Part shown: piece after piece, positions 9,123 through 18,775 of the stretch
How the letters are laid out: the number at the start of each line of letters is the position of its first letter
Position numbering within the stretch: position 1 is the stretch's first letter
Assembly: GCF_003202155.1 (NCBI RefSeq)
Contig: NZ_QFLI01000003.1
Span: 310,001-374,000 of the forward strand
DNA: 64,000 nt
Reading direction: 5' to 3'
From: Marinifilum breve
Lineage (GTDB): Bacteria; Bacteroidota; Bacteroidia; Bacteroidales; Marinifilaceae
Position numbers and translations under genes: made by a program
Notes under the pieces: generated by a model
Database searches by the model: none
The model's input: the letters and a program-made list of their open reading frames with translations, nothing else
Told to the model about the DNA's origin: nothing

Positions 9123-9617
9123 ATGTCATTTTACCAATTTTATAAAGAGCAAATATTACATGCTAGCATCGACGATGTTTGGGAATTTATTTCTTCACCA
9201 ATCAATCTAAAAGAAATTACTCCCAAATACATGGGCTTCGATATCATTTCAGATTTGATGGATAAAAAAATGTATCCAGGTATGATCATTAGTTACAAAG
9301 TAAGTCCTGTTTTAGGCATTAAAACCACTTGGGTAACTGAAATAACACAGGTACGTGACAAGTCCTATTTTGTAGATGAACAACGTGTTGGTCCTTATTC
9401 TATATGGCACCATCAACACATTATTGAACCATTGTCTAATGGAGTGATCATGAAGGATATCATATCCTATCAACCTCCATTTGGCTTTCTAGGAGCTATT
9501 GCAAATAGGTTATTTATTAAATCGAAACTGAATGAAATATTCGAATATCGAAGAAAAGTTTTAGAGCTTCGATTTAATGCTTCCAAAATGAAGGTGAAAA
9601 TAGCACCAACACTGTAA
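9123..9617 (+). CDS. SRPBCC (START-like) ligand-binding protein
   Basis: A 164-residue SRPBCC/polyketide-cyclase-fold protein, a helix-grip fold with a hydrophobic cavity. Typical are the N-terminal segment ending ASIDDVWEFISSPINLKEITP, the central GPYSIWHHQHIIEP and the C-terminal long helix (KLNEIFEYRRKVLELRF). It is the last gene of the lipid operon and could bind a fatty acid or lipid intermediate. Its final 44 bases overlap, tail to tail, the end of a trkH gene on the other strand; both reading frames keep their family C-termini, so the overlap seems real. Confidence 0.82.
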   Translation: MSFYQFYKEQILHASIDDVWEFISSPINLKEITPKYMGFDIISDLMDKKMYPGMIISYKVSPVLGIKTTWVTEITQVRDKSYFVDEQRVGPYSIWHHQHIIEPLSNGVIMKDIISYQPPFGFLGAIANRLFIKSKLNEIFEYRRKVLELRFNASKMKVKIAPTL

Positions 9618-11022
9618 ATAACTCTAGTCTTCCTAACATCATTAGGAATGCAAGGAACCATTTTGCCAAATCAGGCAAATGATGAAAATTTTCCATTGGC
9701 CCAATTTCACCAAATCCAGGTCCAACATTACCTAATGTTGTAGCTACAGCACTAAATGCAGAATAAATGTCTGGTGTCCAAAAAGACATTAAAACAGCTG
9801 ATAACATGAAAATTAGAATATAAAATACAAAAAATGCCAAAATGTTGGTAACAGTTCTTTGATCAACAACTTTAGAATTGTATCGAATAGGAATTACAGC
9901 ATTGGGATGAACCAATCTTTTCAATTCGTAAAAGCTATTTTTAAATAGTAATAAAATTCGAACTACCTTAACTCCACCACCGGTTGAACCGGCCGATCCA
10001 CCAACAAAAAACAAAACAAAAATCAACATTCCTAAAAATGGTGACCAAAGCAGATAATCCGCTGTTGCATAACCTGTCGTTGTAATGATAGAAACTACTG
10101 TAAATAGTGCATCTCTGAATGCTTGTTCACCTGTTACATTTCCTGCTGCAATTAAACCAAGGGTAATTATAAAGGCAAAAAACAATACAACCAAAGTGTA
10201 AAACCTAAATTCTTCATCTTTAAAAACCTTTGTAAAACGCCCGGTAATCATTCCATATGAAAGGGTAAAGTTGGTACCCGCCACGAACATGAAAAATATA
10301 ATAATATATTGGATATATGGAGATGTATAAAAACCTACACTCGCTTGCTTGGTGGAATATCCTCCTGTAGCCATTGTTGTTAATGAGTGATTTATGGCAT
10401 CAAAAAAGCTCATTCCGCCAGCATACAAAAGAATGGTTTCAATTGCAGTAAAAAGCATGTATAATCCCCAAAGGTTTCTAGCTGTTTCTTTAATTCTTGG
10501 AGTAAGTTTATCTGGTGCAGGTCCAGGCACTTCCGCAACAAATAGTTCTCGTCCTCCAATACCTAGAGTCGGTAGAATGGCAAGGAACATAACGATAATT
10601 CCCATTCCTCCCATCCATTGAGTTAACGACCTCCAAAACAGAATACCATGAGGCAACTCCTCAATATTATTTAATATGGATGAGCCTGTTGTTGTAAAAC
10701 CAGACATCGTTTCAAAAAAAGCATCCGTTACTGAAGGTATTGCCCCACTAAATAAATAGGGTAAACATCCAAACATGGAAAAAACAACCCAAACCAAACT
10801 TACAATGATATACCCTTCTCTCTTACCTAAATCTTTCTGTACTCCTTTTGACAATAAATAACTAAATGTTCCTACAGCAAAGGTTACTAATCCTGCTCTC
10901 AAAAAGGCAGTAGTGTCATTTCCCTGATAGATTAATGAAACCAATAATGAAATGAAAAGAAAGAAACTTTCGCCAACTAAAAGTTTCCCCAGTATATTTA
11001 ATATAATTTTAAATTTAATCAC
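9574..11022 (-). CDS. trkH: TrkH-family potassium uptake channel subunit (copy 2)
   Basis: A 482-residue membrane protein with four pore-loop repeats. The filter segments are visible as GFTTTGSS, TMATGGYSTK, ITTTGYATADY and TLGNVGPGFG, each supplying the glycine that lines the K+ pore. The end LGRLELFTVLVLFSPSFWKH is typical. The protein takes up K+ (or Na+ coupled) and is gated by a TrkA ring on the cytosolic face. It lies 60 bases after another trkH on the same strand, probably a tandem duplication. Its 3' end overlaps the SRPBCC gene. Confidence 0.93.
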   Translation of the reverse strand: MIKFKIILNILGKLLVGESFFLFISLLVSLIYQGNDTTAFLRAGLVTFAVGTFSYLLSKGVQKDLGKREGYIIVSLVWVVFSMFGCLPYLFSGAIPSVTDAFFETMSGFTTTGSSILNNIEELPHGILFWRSLTQWMGGMGIIVMFLAILPTLGIGGRELFVAEVPGPAPDKLTPRIKETARNLWGLYMLFTAIETILLYAGGMSFFDAINHSLTTMATGGYSTKQASVGFYTSPYIQYIIIFFMFVAGTNFTLSYGMITGRFTKVFKDEEFRFYTLVVLFFAFIITLGLIAAGNVTGEQAFRDALFTVVSIITTTGYATADYLLWSPFLGMLIFVLFFVGGSAGSTGGGVKVVRILLLFKNSFYELKRLVHPNAVIPIRYNSKVVDQRTVTNILAFFVFYILIFMLSAVLMSFWTPDIYSAFSAVATTLGNVGPGFGEIGPMENFHHLPDLAKWFLAFLMMLGRLELFTVLVLFSPSFWKH

Positions 11023-11082
11023 AGAATTTAGGTTGAAATTTTAGTCAAAGATAAATGACTATTACTTGTTATAAAAATTTAC

Positions 11083-12528
11083 TTATTGATTCTTCCAAAA
11101 AGCCGGTACAAATATAATTAATAAGGTAAATAACTCTAAACGTCCTAGCAACATTAAAAATGAAAGCACCCATTTTGCTGCATTAGGTAGCATTGCAAAG
11201 TTGTCAACTGGTCCAACTTTTCCTAAGCCAGGACCAATTCCTCCCATTGTAGTTGCAACAGCTCCCATGGATGATATGAAGTCCAATCCTAAAAAAGCCA
11301 ACACAATGGTACTCGCAAAAAATATGGCAAAATACAATACTACAAAAGCTTGTATCTTAAATATGATATCTTTTCCTATTGCCTCTTTATTATAACGCAC
11401 TGGTATCACTGCTGAAGGATGAATCATCCTTTTAAACTCCAAAATGCTATTTTTAAACAATAGCAAATGACGAAGAATTTTAACTCCTCCTGATGTTGAA
11501 CCGACACAAGCTCCTGTAAACATTAAACCAAAAATAAGTATCCACAGATAGGAAGGCCAAGCTGTATAATCGGCACTAACGAAACCTGTACTGGTAATCA
11601 CTGATACAACTTGAAAGAGTGCATCACGAAACGAATGTTCAAAAGGAGCGTGATTTTTAAGTATTAGAGTTAAAGTAATGATTGCGGTTATCAGAATAAT
11701 TAATCCCAAATAAAATTTAAATTCTTGATTTTGAATAACCTTTTTCAGGTTTCCTTTAATCGCAAAATAGTGAAGGGTAAAATTTACCCCTGCCAAAAAC
11801 ATAAAAAGGGTAATTACATATTGAATGTATGGCGAATACCCCATAATACTATCATTCTTAGTAGAAAAGCCCCCAGAAGCTAAAGTTCCAAAAGAATGAC
11901 AAACTGCATCAAAAAATCCCATATCACCCAACATCAAGAAGATGATTTCCAATGCAATTAATAGCATGTAAATTCCCCACAATCTTTTAGCTGTTTCTTT
12001 TATTCTTGGGTGAAGTTTATCTACAGTTACTCCTGCAGCTTCAGCGTTAAACATTGCCATTCCACCAAATCCAAAAATTGGTAAAACAGCAACCGTTAAA
12101 ACCAAAATCCCCATTCCTCCTAAAAGGTGTGTAAGCGACCTCCAAAATAAAATACCGTGAGGCAAGGATTCAATATCAGTAATTACTGATGCTCCTGTAG
12201 TTGTAAAACCAGATATCGTTTCAAAAAAAGCATTGGTATACGAAGGAACATACGATCCAATCCAATATGGTAATGCTCCAAATATCGAGAAAAATACCCA
12301 AACCAAACTTACTACAAGAAAAGCTTCTCGCTTGTGCATTTCTTGTCTATGGTTTTTCGTGATCAGAAAAAGAATTCCTCCAACTACTACTGTAATTATA
12401 GCTGACTTCAAGAAACATCCCAAATCACCTTCACAATAGGAAAACGATATCAGTGCGCAAAGAATCATAAATATTGATTCAATTAGAGCTAACACTGACA
12501 TTAAATAAAAAACGTACTTCAAATTCAT
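11083..12528 (-). CDS. trkH: TrkH-family potassium uptake channel subunit (copy 1)
   Basis: A 481-residue paralogue of the next gene, with the same layout. Filter loops read GFTTTGAS, TLASGGFSTK, ITSTGFVSADY and TMGGIGPGLG. Sequence between the two copies differs throughout although the length is almost equal, so the duplication is old. It lies 77 bases downstream of trkA on the same strand, with a hairpin in between. Slight differences in the loops (Ala-Ser-Gly-Gly against Ala-Thr-Gly-Gly, and Gly-Gly-Ile-Gly against Gly-Asn-Val-Gly) could tune ion affinity. Both copies probably share the single TrkA. Confidence 0.93.
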   Translation of the reverse strand: MNLKYVFYLMSVLALIESIFMILCALISFSYCEGDLGCFLKSAIITVVVGGILFLITKNHRQEMHKREAFLVVSLVWVFFSIFGALPYWIGSYVPSYTNAFFETISGFTTTGASVITDIESLPHGILFWRSLTHLLGGMGILVLTVAVLPIFGFGGMAMFNAEAAGVTVDKLHPRIKETAKRLWGIYMLLIALEIIFLMLGDMGFFDAVCHSFGTLASGGFSTKNDSIMGYSPYIQYVITLFMFLAGVNFTLHYFAIKGNLKKVIQNQEFKFYLGLIILITAIITLTLILKNHAPFEHSFRDALFQVVSVITSTGFVSADYTAWPSYLWILIFGLMFTGACVGSTSGGVKILRHLLLFKNSILEFKRMIHPSAVIPVRYNKEAIGKDIIFKIQAFVVLYFAIFFASTIVLAFLGLDFISSMGAVATTMGGIGPGLGKVGPVDNFAMLPNAAKWVLSFLMLLGRLELFTLLIIFVPAFWKNQ

Positions 12529-12573
12529 AGCACCAAGAAAAACCCACCTCTGGAAGAAGGTGAGTTATTAACG

Positions 12574-12600
12574 AAAAAAGAGCTTGTAAAAGCTCTTTTA
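12574..12600 (-). terminator. Hairpin after trkA
   Basis: On the minus strand AAAGAGCTT-TTAC-AAGCTCTTTT folds into a strong stem followed by T residues, right after the trkA stop. A second hairpin (about 12543-12564, ending in GGGTTTTT) follows. They may reduce read-through from trkA into the trkH genes. Confidence 0.65.
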
Positions 12601-12605
12601 ATATC

Positions 12606-13946
12606 TTATTTAAAAAATTTCTCTACTTTTTTGATGGCTGAAGGTAAAGTAAATACAACCACTTTATCGTCAGCCATGATTTGAGTATCCCCAGTTGCAA
12701 TAATGCTATCATCATCGCGTATGATTCCTCCAATATTGGCATCATCTGGAAAATCTAAATCTTTCAATGCAGCTTTGGTTATTTTCGATCCCTTTTTTGC
12801 TGTAAGCTCCATCACCTCAGCTTCAGAAACGGTAAGCCACTTACAATGCTGAACATCAGCATCCATAGTAAAACGGTAAATATAACTTGCTGCAAGAAGC
12901 TTTTTGTTAATCATGGTTCCTACCCCAATATTGTCGGCAAGATCTATGTAATCGATATTTTCAACTTCGGCAATCGTTCTGCGTACACCCATTTTTTTCG
13001 CTAGCAAACAAGCCAAAATATTGGTTTCCGAGTTACCTGTCACTGCAACAAAAGCATCCATTTTATGAATCCCTTCTTCTTTCAACAACTCCTTATCACG
13101 ACCATCGCCATTAATTACCAAAGTATCTTGTAAACTATCTGCTAATTTTAAGCTCTTTTCCTTATCAATTTCCAGAAGTTTCAAATTCATTTTTCGGCCC
13201 AATTCCATAGCAGTCTTTTGTCCAATTCGACTTCCACCAAGAATCATGGCATTCTTCACTTCGTACTTTTGTTTTCCGGCCAAAAGCATTACTTTTTCAA
13301 TACTTTCGGGCTTACTCACAACAAAAACCAAATCTCCTCTCGAAAATCGATTATGACCTCTTGGAATAATAGTCATATCCTCGCGCTTAATAGCTACAGC
13401 ACGAAAATCAACATCACTAGTCATTTCAGCCACTTCGGCCATGGTTTTATCCATTAAAATAGACTTACTACTGATTTTGATTCCGTATAATAGAAGTTTT
13501 CCGCCTGAGAATTCATACATCTGACGAGTACCTGAGCGAGACAAATAGCTTATCACCTCTTTTGCAGCCAGCTTTTCTGGATAAATTAATTCATCAATCC
13601 CTAAGCTTTGGAGGTACTCTTTGTTTTCAGGAATTAAATACTCTTGATTATCGATACGTGCAATTGTTTTTATTGCTCCTAATTTCTTGGCAAGAATTGT
13701 AGAAGTAATATTTGTCGTTTCTGATTGCGTTACCGCGATAAATAAATCAGCCTTCTTAACACTCGCTTCCTTCAAGTCCTTCAGTGAAGAACTAGAGCCC
13801 ACAATGGTTAATAAATCCAAATGGGAATCAACTTCTTTCAATTTTTCTTCATCCTGATCCAATAAAATAATATCATGATCCTGATGACTCAACATCTTCG
13901 CCAAATGAGTTCCAACAGCTCCTGCACCGGCAATAACAATCTTCAT
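12606..13946 (-). CDS. trkA: Trk system potassium uptake regulator TrkA
   Basis: A 446-residue cytosolic protein built of two tandem RCK (RCK_N plus RCK_C) units. The first Rossmann motif is IAGAGAVGTHLAKML at about 4-18, ending in acidic LLDQDEEKL. The second repeat begins near 230 with ILGGSRIGQKTAMEL. Both RCK_C parts end in PRGHNRFSRGDLVFVV and MADDKVVVFTLPS. It binds NAD(H)/ATP and gates TrkH. It is first in the order trkA-trkH-trkH, so the set forms a complete Trk system with a duplicated channel. Confidence 0.94.
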   Translation of the reverse strand: MKIVIAGAGAVGTHLAKMLSHQDHDIILLDQDEEKLKEVDSHLDLLTIVGSSSSLKDLKEASVKKADLFIAVTQSETTNITSTILAKKLGAIKTIARIDNQEYLIPENKEYLQSLGIDELIYPEKLAAKEVISYLSRSGTRQMYEFSGGKLLLYGIKISSKSILMDKTMAEVAEMTSDVDFRAVAIKREDMTIIPRGHNRFSRGDLVFVVSKPESIEKVMLLAGKQKYEVKNAMILGGSRIGQKTAMELGRKMNLKLLEIDKEKSLKLADSLQDTLVINGDGRDKELLKEEGIHKMDAFVAVTGNSETNILACLLAKKMGVRRTIAEVENIDYIDLADNIGVGTMINKKLLAASYIYRFTMDADVQHCKWLTVSEAEVMELTAKKGSKITKAALKDLDFPDDANIGGIIRDDDSIIATGDTQIMADDKVVVFTLPSAIKKVEKFFK

Positions 13947-14123
13947 ATCTTTATTCCGTTAACTAATATTTTTGGAAAAATTCGAGGCAAATTAACACAA
14001 TATCGAGCAAATTCGATAATAAATCGTTAAAAAAAATTAAAAAGCCAAGCTCTCTAAATTACCAAATCAGAATCTAAAATCAAAAGCCTTAATTGAATAC
14101 TATATTTTTGTACACCAATACAA

Positions 14124-16196
14124 TTAATCCGAAGACAAATCAACAATAAAAGCTCCTCTATCCTTTATAACAAATAAATTACATACACTATGCACATTAA
14201 CACTTTGCAATCGTTGTAAATCATTTCTATATACAGATCCATCAATCACAACAGTAGAATTTATCGGATTTTTTGTTAATAATTCCGCTTTTTTCAATGA
14301 TGATTTTCTCATTAGTATAATATCTGGATCAAGACGATTTAATAACTCCAAAGAGAAATCATTACTCTTTTGAATGATTAGAATTTTACTACCAGAAAAT
14401 TCTCTAAAGTCTACTTCCTTTATTGTATCAGTTTTGAACTCATTAAGATGATTTTGAATTTGATAGTTATTTGCCAAGAACTTCTGCTTCGACATTTCCA
14501 TATCTCTATCGCACAAATAACTCACTTGGTTTCCACTCCTAAATCCGATTAGTGCATTTCTCCCAGCATTAAAAATGATCAATTCCTGCTTTTTAGGTTG
14601 AAATTGTTTTAGAAGTTCTGGTATTTGAAAAAAGATCAGCAAAATCATCAAACTATAAACAGCAAATTTTCTCTTTAAAATCACAATAAAAATCAGACTA
14701 ATGATTAAAGCATATAATATCACAACTTGAAAGGAAGAAAAGCTAACAGAATGAATAACGGCTCCCGGCAATTCTTGTATCCAAATAATAATTTGGTTTA
14801 ATATTTTAATTAAATGTTGAAGTATCCAACTCAATAAGTTTGAAAGTATTTCAACCTGAGACAGTATTAATAACAGAGCGGATAGGTAGATTAGTATACC
14901 TGCCATTAAGATTACAACGTAACCCGACAATAGAAAATAAGAAGGAAACTGATTAAAATAGTAAATCGTTAAAGGAAAGGTAGCAATTTGTGCTGCTATT
15001 GCAACAGTTGTTAATTGCCATAATTTATTCAAAATAGGGTTTCGAATAAAAAATAACTTGTCAAATTTGGGTTGCAAAAATACGATTCCTACAACCGCCA
15101 AATATGAGAATTGAAATCCTACCGTGAATAACAAGTAAGGATTATAAAGTAATAGAAAAAAAGCAGAAGCAGCGAGAGAATTAAAAACTCCTCCTTTACG
15201 CCTCATTGCCTCACCAACCACAATAAAACTAAACATGCAGGCAGCTCTCATTACTGAGGGTGACAATCCTGTTAATAAGGCATACAGCCAGAGAATAATT
15301 AAGAGAAGTACACTACGAATCCATCTTCCATATTTTATTTTTAACAAGAATCCCAGGAGGTAACTCATGATCAAATAAATGATTCCTACGTGCAAACCGG
15401 ATACTGCTAAAACATGCATGGCTCCTGCATCAGCCCAGGCTTTCCTTACTTCAGGGTCGAGACTTGTTTTATATCCCAAAGTAAGAGCTGCCAGGATATC
15501 AAAACTTTCATTTGTTATTCCGTTATCCCGATATATTTGCAAAAGCTGATCTCGCCATTTCCAAGCCAATGCACGAATATTCATCTGGTGATCAGTTGGA
15601 AGCTTAATCCAATTTGTAGTATTTACATAGGATGAATATAAAATATGACGAGTTTTTAAATAGCCAGCATAGTCAAATTCGTTAGGGTTTCCAGCATTTT
15701 TAACACGTTCGATCTTAGAGTTGACTAATATTAGATCCCCAACATTCAATTGGTTTATTATACTATCCTTTTTAAAGTATAAAATGATATTGGCAGTCTC
15801 TTTAGTAGTGTAATTCTTATTTACAGATTCTGTAATTCTTGCAACACAGGAAAATGTATTAGCTTTTTCAACGGGATTTTCAATTAATTTCAACTGGTAT
15901 GCTTCACATGAATCTACTTCACTCAAAAACATGCTTTCCTGAACAACTTGAGTTCTAAAAACTCCTAAGCTTGTATATAGGATTATCATTATCAAACCAA
16001 AAATTGATCGCATTTTATATGACTTCTTCAATTTGGGAATCAGCACAAATAATATCATTAAAACTATACCTAATAAAAGTAGAATAAGAGTCAACTTATT
16101 GTAGGTCTCAAATAGTTCCGCTATAAAAATCCCAACTATCAGAAAAAATAGAACTCGAAGAAAAGGATATTGTCGTAGTAGTTCCCGTAAATCCAT
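14124..16196 (-). CDS. comEC: ComEC/Rec2-family DNA uptake channel
   Basis: An inner-membrane channel that carries single-stranded DNA into the cytosol in natural transformation. N-terminal helices are followed by a DUF4131-like OB region (about 80-200), then the Competence domain with the hallmark AGAMHVLAVSGLHVGIIY and many membrane helices to about 520. The C-terminal 170 residues contain no metallo-beta-lactamase HxHxDH motif. I start at the ATG at 16196 (690 residues), because the frame's extension upstream begins with TTG and adds seven residues not expected in the family, where MDLRELLRQYPFLR fits. It is monocistronic. Confidence 0.88.
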   Translation of the reverse strand: MDLRELLRQYPFLRVLFFLIVGIFIAELFETYNKLTLILLLLGIVLMILFVLIPKLKKSYKMRSIFGLIMIILYTSLGVFRTQVVQESMFLSEVDSCEAYQLKLIENPVEKANTFSCVARITESVNKNYTTKETANIILYFKKDSIINQLNVGDLILVNSKIERVKNAGNPNEFDYAGYLKTRHILYSSYVNTTNWIKLPTDHQMNIRALAWKWRDQLLQIYRDNGITNESFDILAALTLGYKTSLDPEVRKAWADAGAMHVLAVSGLHVGIIYLIMSYLLGFLLKIKYGRWIRSVLLLIILWLYALLTGLSPSVMRAACMFSFIVVGEAMRRKGGVFNSLAASAFFLLLYNPYLLFTVGFQFSYLAVVGIVFLQPKFDKLFFIRNPILNKLWQLTTVAIAAQIATFPLTIYYFNQFPSYFLLSGYVVILMAGILIYLSALLLILSQVEILSNLLSWILQHLIKILNQIIIWIQELPGAVIHSVSFSSFQVVILYALIISLIFIVILKRKFAVYSLMILLIFFQIPELLKQFQPKKQELIIFNAGRNALIGFRSGNQVSYLCDRDMEMSKQKFLANNYQIQNHLNEFKTDTIKEVDFREFSGSKILIIQKSNDFSLELLNRLDPDIILMRKSSLKKAELLTKNPINSTVVIDGSVYRNDLQRLQSVNVHSVCNLFVIKDRGAFIVDLSSD

Positions 16197-16240
16197 GTTA
16201 ACACATTTTATGGTCAATTGAATTTAAGAAATCCTACTCT

Positions 16241-16273
16241 AAAAAAAAAGTCCTTGCTAAAAAACAAGGACTT
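16241..16273 (-). terminator. Terminator after the outer-membrane protein gene
   Basis: On the minus strand a 9-bp stem AAGTCCTTG/CAAGGACTT with an 8-base loop is followed by a run of nine T residues. Confidence 0.9.
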
Positions 16274-16314
16274 ATCTAACTATTATACAGAGTGCTTTCG
16301 CACATTAAACTTCT

Positions 16315-17334
16315 TTATCTAAAGCTAAATGCAATACCTCCGGTTATTGTATTGTATTCCTGAATGGTATAATCACCAAATATCTTAAAGAAACCAAGAT
16401 TTAATCTGGTACCAAGGGTTGCACGAACACCGCTTGCATCAAAATCAACTGATACTGGATCAACAACAGTTTCCGTTACAGAGGCATTGGTACCTTCCAA
16501 AGTATATTCTAATTCATAAGAACCTTTGATATCTACATCCATTTTTGCAGTATTGTAACCAACAGCACCATAAAATTCGATCAACTTTAAATTTACTGAA
16601 GCAATGGCCTGAAATGTATATGCATTGGTTTTGAATTCCATCATTTGTCCAGAACCATTTAATCCAGAATCTTCTTGAATATCATACTCTGCTGTTAATT
16701 GTGTGTATGCAATCAAAGCTGAAATATCAACTGGAGTCTTATCAATCTTCAACATTTTAGATAAGCTTTTTTGAAGACCAATACCAAACATTCCAACTTC
16801 CAAATCTGAAGATCCTACTTTAGGTAAGTATCTTACTTTTAAATCAGAATTAATTCCTGGAATACCAATACCAACTTGTAATGTAGCAGATGGAACAGCA
16901 TTCATTGGCAAATCATCACCAATACCATCTGGCATGGTAAAATTTGTCAACTTAAAATCGCCCATATCGGTTTCAATCCTAGCTGCAAGAGTTGTATTGT
17001 TTTCTCCTCCCATAAGAGTTTGAATTTCTGAAGATCCACTTACCAAAGTAATGTTTGAATAATCACTTTCTACAAATTGAAATACTTCATCAGAACTTGG
17101 TACCTGCGCTAAATTAGCAACCAAAGTAATGTCAAATCCTAGCTTTTTGTGAGTTCTGGCTGTTGAATACCAACCGTTGTTTAATCCATACATAAAGCCT
17201 TTAGATACTGGATTTACATATTTTTCAGTCAACTTCGAAGCATCTTCGGTTCCTGCTAAAAGAAACTGTTCGATATCCTGCGATTTACCCAGAAATGGTG
17301 CAAATAAAATAAGTAGTAGAATTAATTTTTTCAT
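16315..17334 (-). CDS. Outer-membrane beta-barrel protein (DUF6588-like)
   Basis: A 339-residue exported protein. A signal peptide (MKKLILLLILFAPFLGKSQ) precedes a mature chain with alternating hydrophobic strands and a C-terminal aromatic residue (GGIAFSFR), as in an outer-membrane barrel. The segment GFMYGLNNGWYSTARTHKKL resembles what I remember as the DUF6588 family of Bacteroidota; this assignment is from memory. No enzymatic motif is seen. It is monocistronic with a strong terminator. The role is unknown, perhaps a porin-like or structural outer-membrane protein. Confidence 0.75.
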   Translation of the reverse strand: MKKLILLLILFAPFLGKSQDIEQFLLAGTEDASKLTEKYVNPVSKGFMYGLNNGWYSTARTHKKLGFDITLVANLAQVPSSDEVFQFVESDYSNITLVSGSSEIQTLMGGENNTTLAARIETDMGDFKLTNFTMPDGIGDDLPMNAVPSATLQVGIGIPGINSDLKVRYLPKVGSSDLEVGMFGIGLQKSLSKMLKIDKTPVDISALIAYTQLTAEYDIQEDSGLNGSGQMMEFKTNAYTFQAIASVNLKLIEFYGAVGYNTAKMDVDIKGSYELEYTLEGTNASVTETVVDPVSVDFDASGVRATLGTRLNLGFFKIFGDYTIQEYNTITGGIAFSFR

Positions 17335-17475
17335 AGTATATAGATTTAATTTAGTGGCTTAAACAATATCTGCTAATACGGAACAATACAGAAATTGTTT
17401 AAATATTATTAATAATGTCACAATTCGTCAGTTGATAAGAACTGATATAAGTCTATTATTTAAGTCGAATAAGCA

Positions 17476-17503
17476 TTAAAAAACCCTACCGGATTGGTAG
17501 GGT
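17476..17503 (-). terminator. Terminator after def
   Basis: On the minus strand ACCCTACC and GGTAGGGT pair (17484-17490 with 17496-17502 as the core) and are followed by TTTTTT. It starts only a few bases after the def stop codon. Confidence 0.88.
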
Positions 17504-17509
17504 GTTCAT

Positions 17510-18064
17510 TTATCTTGGTAGTGTAAATTTATATTTTGCTTTAAACTTCCCTTTCGATATTCCAGCAAGTTTTCCTCTCAAAAGTCGCTTCTTAATTGGA
17601 GCACAATGGTCGGTAAACATGATTCCTTCCAGGTGGTCATACTCATGTTGAATTACTCTGGCCGCATAGCCCGAATACTCTTCTTCATGAAACTCCCAAT
17701 TTTCATCGTAGTACTCAATCTTAATAGATTCCGGACGTTTCACATCTTCATTCAAACCAGGAATACTCAAACATCCTTCCGACATGGCCCATTCTTCACC
17801 AGTACGCTCTGTTATTTTCGCATTGATGAACATTTTTTTAAAACCTTCCAATTCTGGTTCCTCTTCAGCAAAAGATGAGCAATCAATCACAAACATTCTA
17901 ATCGAACGTCCTACTTGCGGAGCAGCAAGACCTACACCATCTGCAAAATACATGGTTTGCCACATATCTGCTTTGAATTTTTCCAAATCAGGATAATCCT
18001 TGTCAATATCTTTGGCAACCTTTCTTAAAACAGGATGGCCATAAATCGTAATCGGTAATATCAT
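17510..18064 (-). CDS. def: Peptide deformylase
   Basis: A 184-residue metallo-enzyme that removes the formyl group from the N-terminal methionine of new proteins. All three motifs are intact: GVGLAAPQVG (43-52), EGCLS (96-100, metal-binding Cys98) and QHEYDH (139-144, with metal-binding His140/His144 and catalytic Glu141). The length is usual. It lies 30 bases after ruvX on the same strand, so the two are probably one transcription unit, ended by the hairpin downstream. An essential housekeeping enzyme. Confidence 0.96.
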   Translation of the reverse strand: MILPITIYGHPVLRKVAKDIDKDYPDLEKFKADMWQTMYFADGVGLAAPQVGRSIRMFVIDCSSFAEEEPELEGFKKMFINAKITERTGEEWAMSEGCLSIPGLNEDVKRPESIKIEYYDENWEFHEEEYSGYAARVIQHEYDHLEGIMFTDHCAPIKKRLLRGKLAGISKGKFKAKYKFTLPR

Positions 18065-18094
18065 TTTTATAATCTTATTTACTCTACAAACAAT

Positions 18095-18517
18095 CTAAAA
18101 CATGTTTCGTTTGGTTTCCATGTAAGATTGTAAAATTATTGTGGCACTCACCTTATCAATCATAGCTTTATCCTGACGTTGTTTCTTTTTTAAACCTCCA
18201 TCAATCATTGTTTGAAAAGCTATTTTTGAAGTAAATCGTTCATCTACCATTTCTATAGGGATATCTGGAAATTTCTTCTTTAACTTCCCTAAAAATGGTT
18301 TCAAATACTTCATCGATTCACTATCCTCATTATTCAACTGCTTTGGATAACCAACAACGAAAATTTCTACCTCTTCATTTGCCATGTATTTTTCCAAATA
18401 GTCCAATAAATCTTTGGCGGCAACAGTATCTAATCCATTTGCTATTATTTGCATAGGATCGGTTACTGCCAAACCAACTCTCTTTCTTCCGTAATCAATT
18501 GCTAAAATTCGTGCCAA
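18095..18517 (-). CDS. ruvX: RuvX/YqgF Holliday-junction resolvase-like, 16S rRNA processing nuclease
   Basis: A 140-residue RNase H-fold protein. The start [20 protein letters not shown] carries the first catalytic Asp (Asp8). [10 protein letters not shown] (about 54-63) and [10 protein letters not shown] with its Asp/Glu are the second and third motifs, and [18 protein letters not shown] is the C-terminal signature. The family processes pre-16S rRNA ends and was first proposed as a resolvase. It is the first gene of a ruvX-def pair. Confidence 0.93.
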   Translation of the reverse strand: MARILAIDYGRKRVGLAVTDPMQIIANGLDTVAAKDLLDYLEKYMANEEVEIFVVGYPKQLNNEDSESMKYLKPFLGKLKKKFPDIPIEMVDERFTSKIAFQTMIDGGLKKKQRQDKAMIDKVSATIILQSYMETKRNMF

Positions 18518-18616
18518 CAGATATTATTTATAATAATTTTGAATTGCAAAGATATAAAATAACGTGACTTCGATGTAAGCAACTCAATTTAAATTAGTAC
18601 AAAACATTAAAATTAG

Positions 18617-18687
18617 AGTCATGAAAGCACAGGCTTTCAGCCACCAGCTATTAGCTTTCAGTTTAAATAACCATTGGTATCATGACT
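18617..18687. repeat. Small inverted-repeat element
   Basis: AGTCATGA (18617-18624) and TCATGACT (18680-18687) are perfect 8-bp inverted arms. Between them GCTTTCAG occurs twice directly and GAAAGC/GCTTTC once inverted. It lies between ruvX and a small gene, within a 258-base stretch with no other feature. Confidence 0.4.
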
Positions 18688-18775
18688 TTTAAAGTTTATT
18701 GCAAATAATCATTCATATTGCGATTAACCCCATTTTAATCATTTTGATGTGTTGAATAGCTTGTAGAATGGTAAG

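Noticed and set aside
14124-14640. Metallo-beta-lactamase domain at the ComEC C-terminus
   Set aside because: The HxHxDH motif is absent; the C-terminus is present but lacks the metal ligands.
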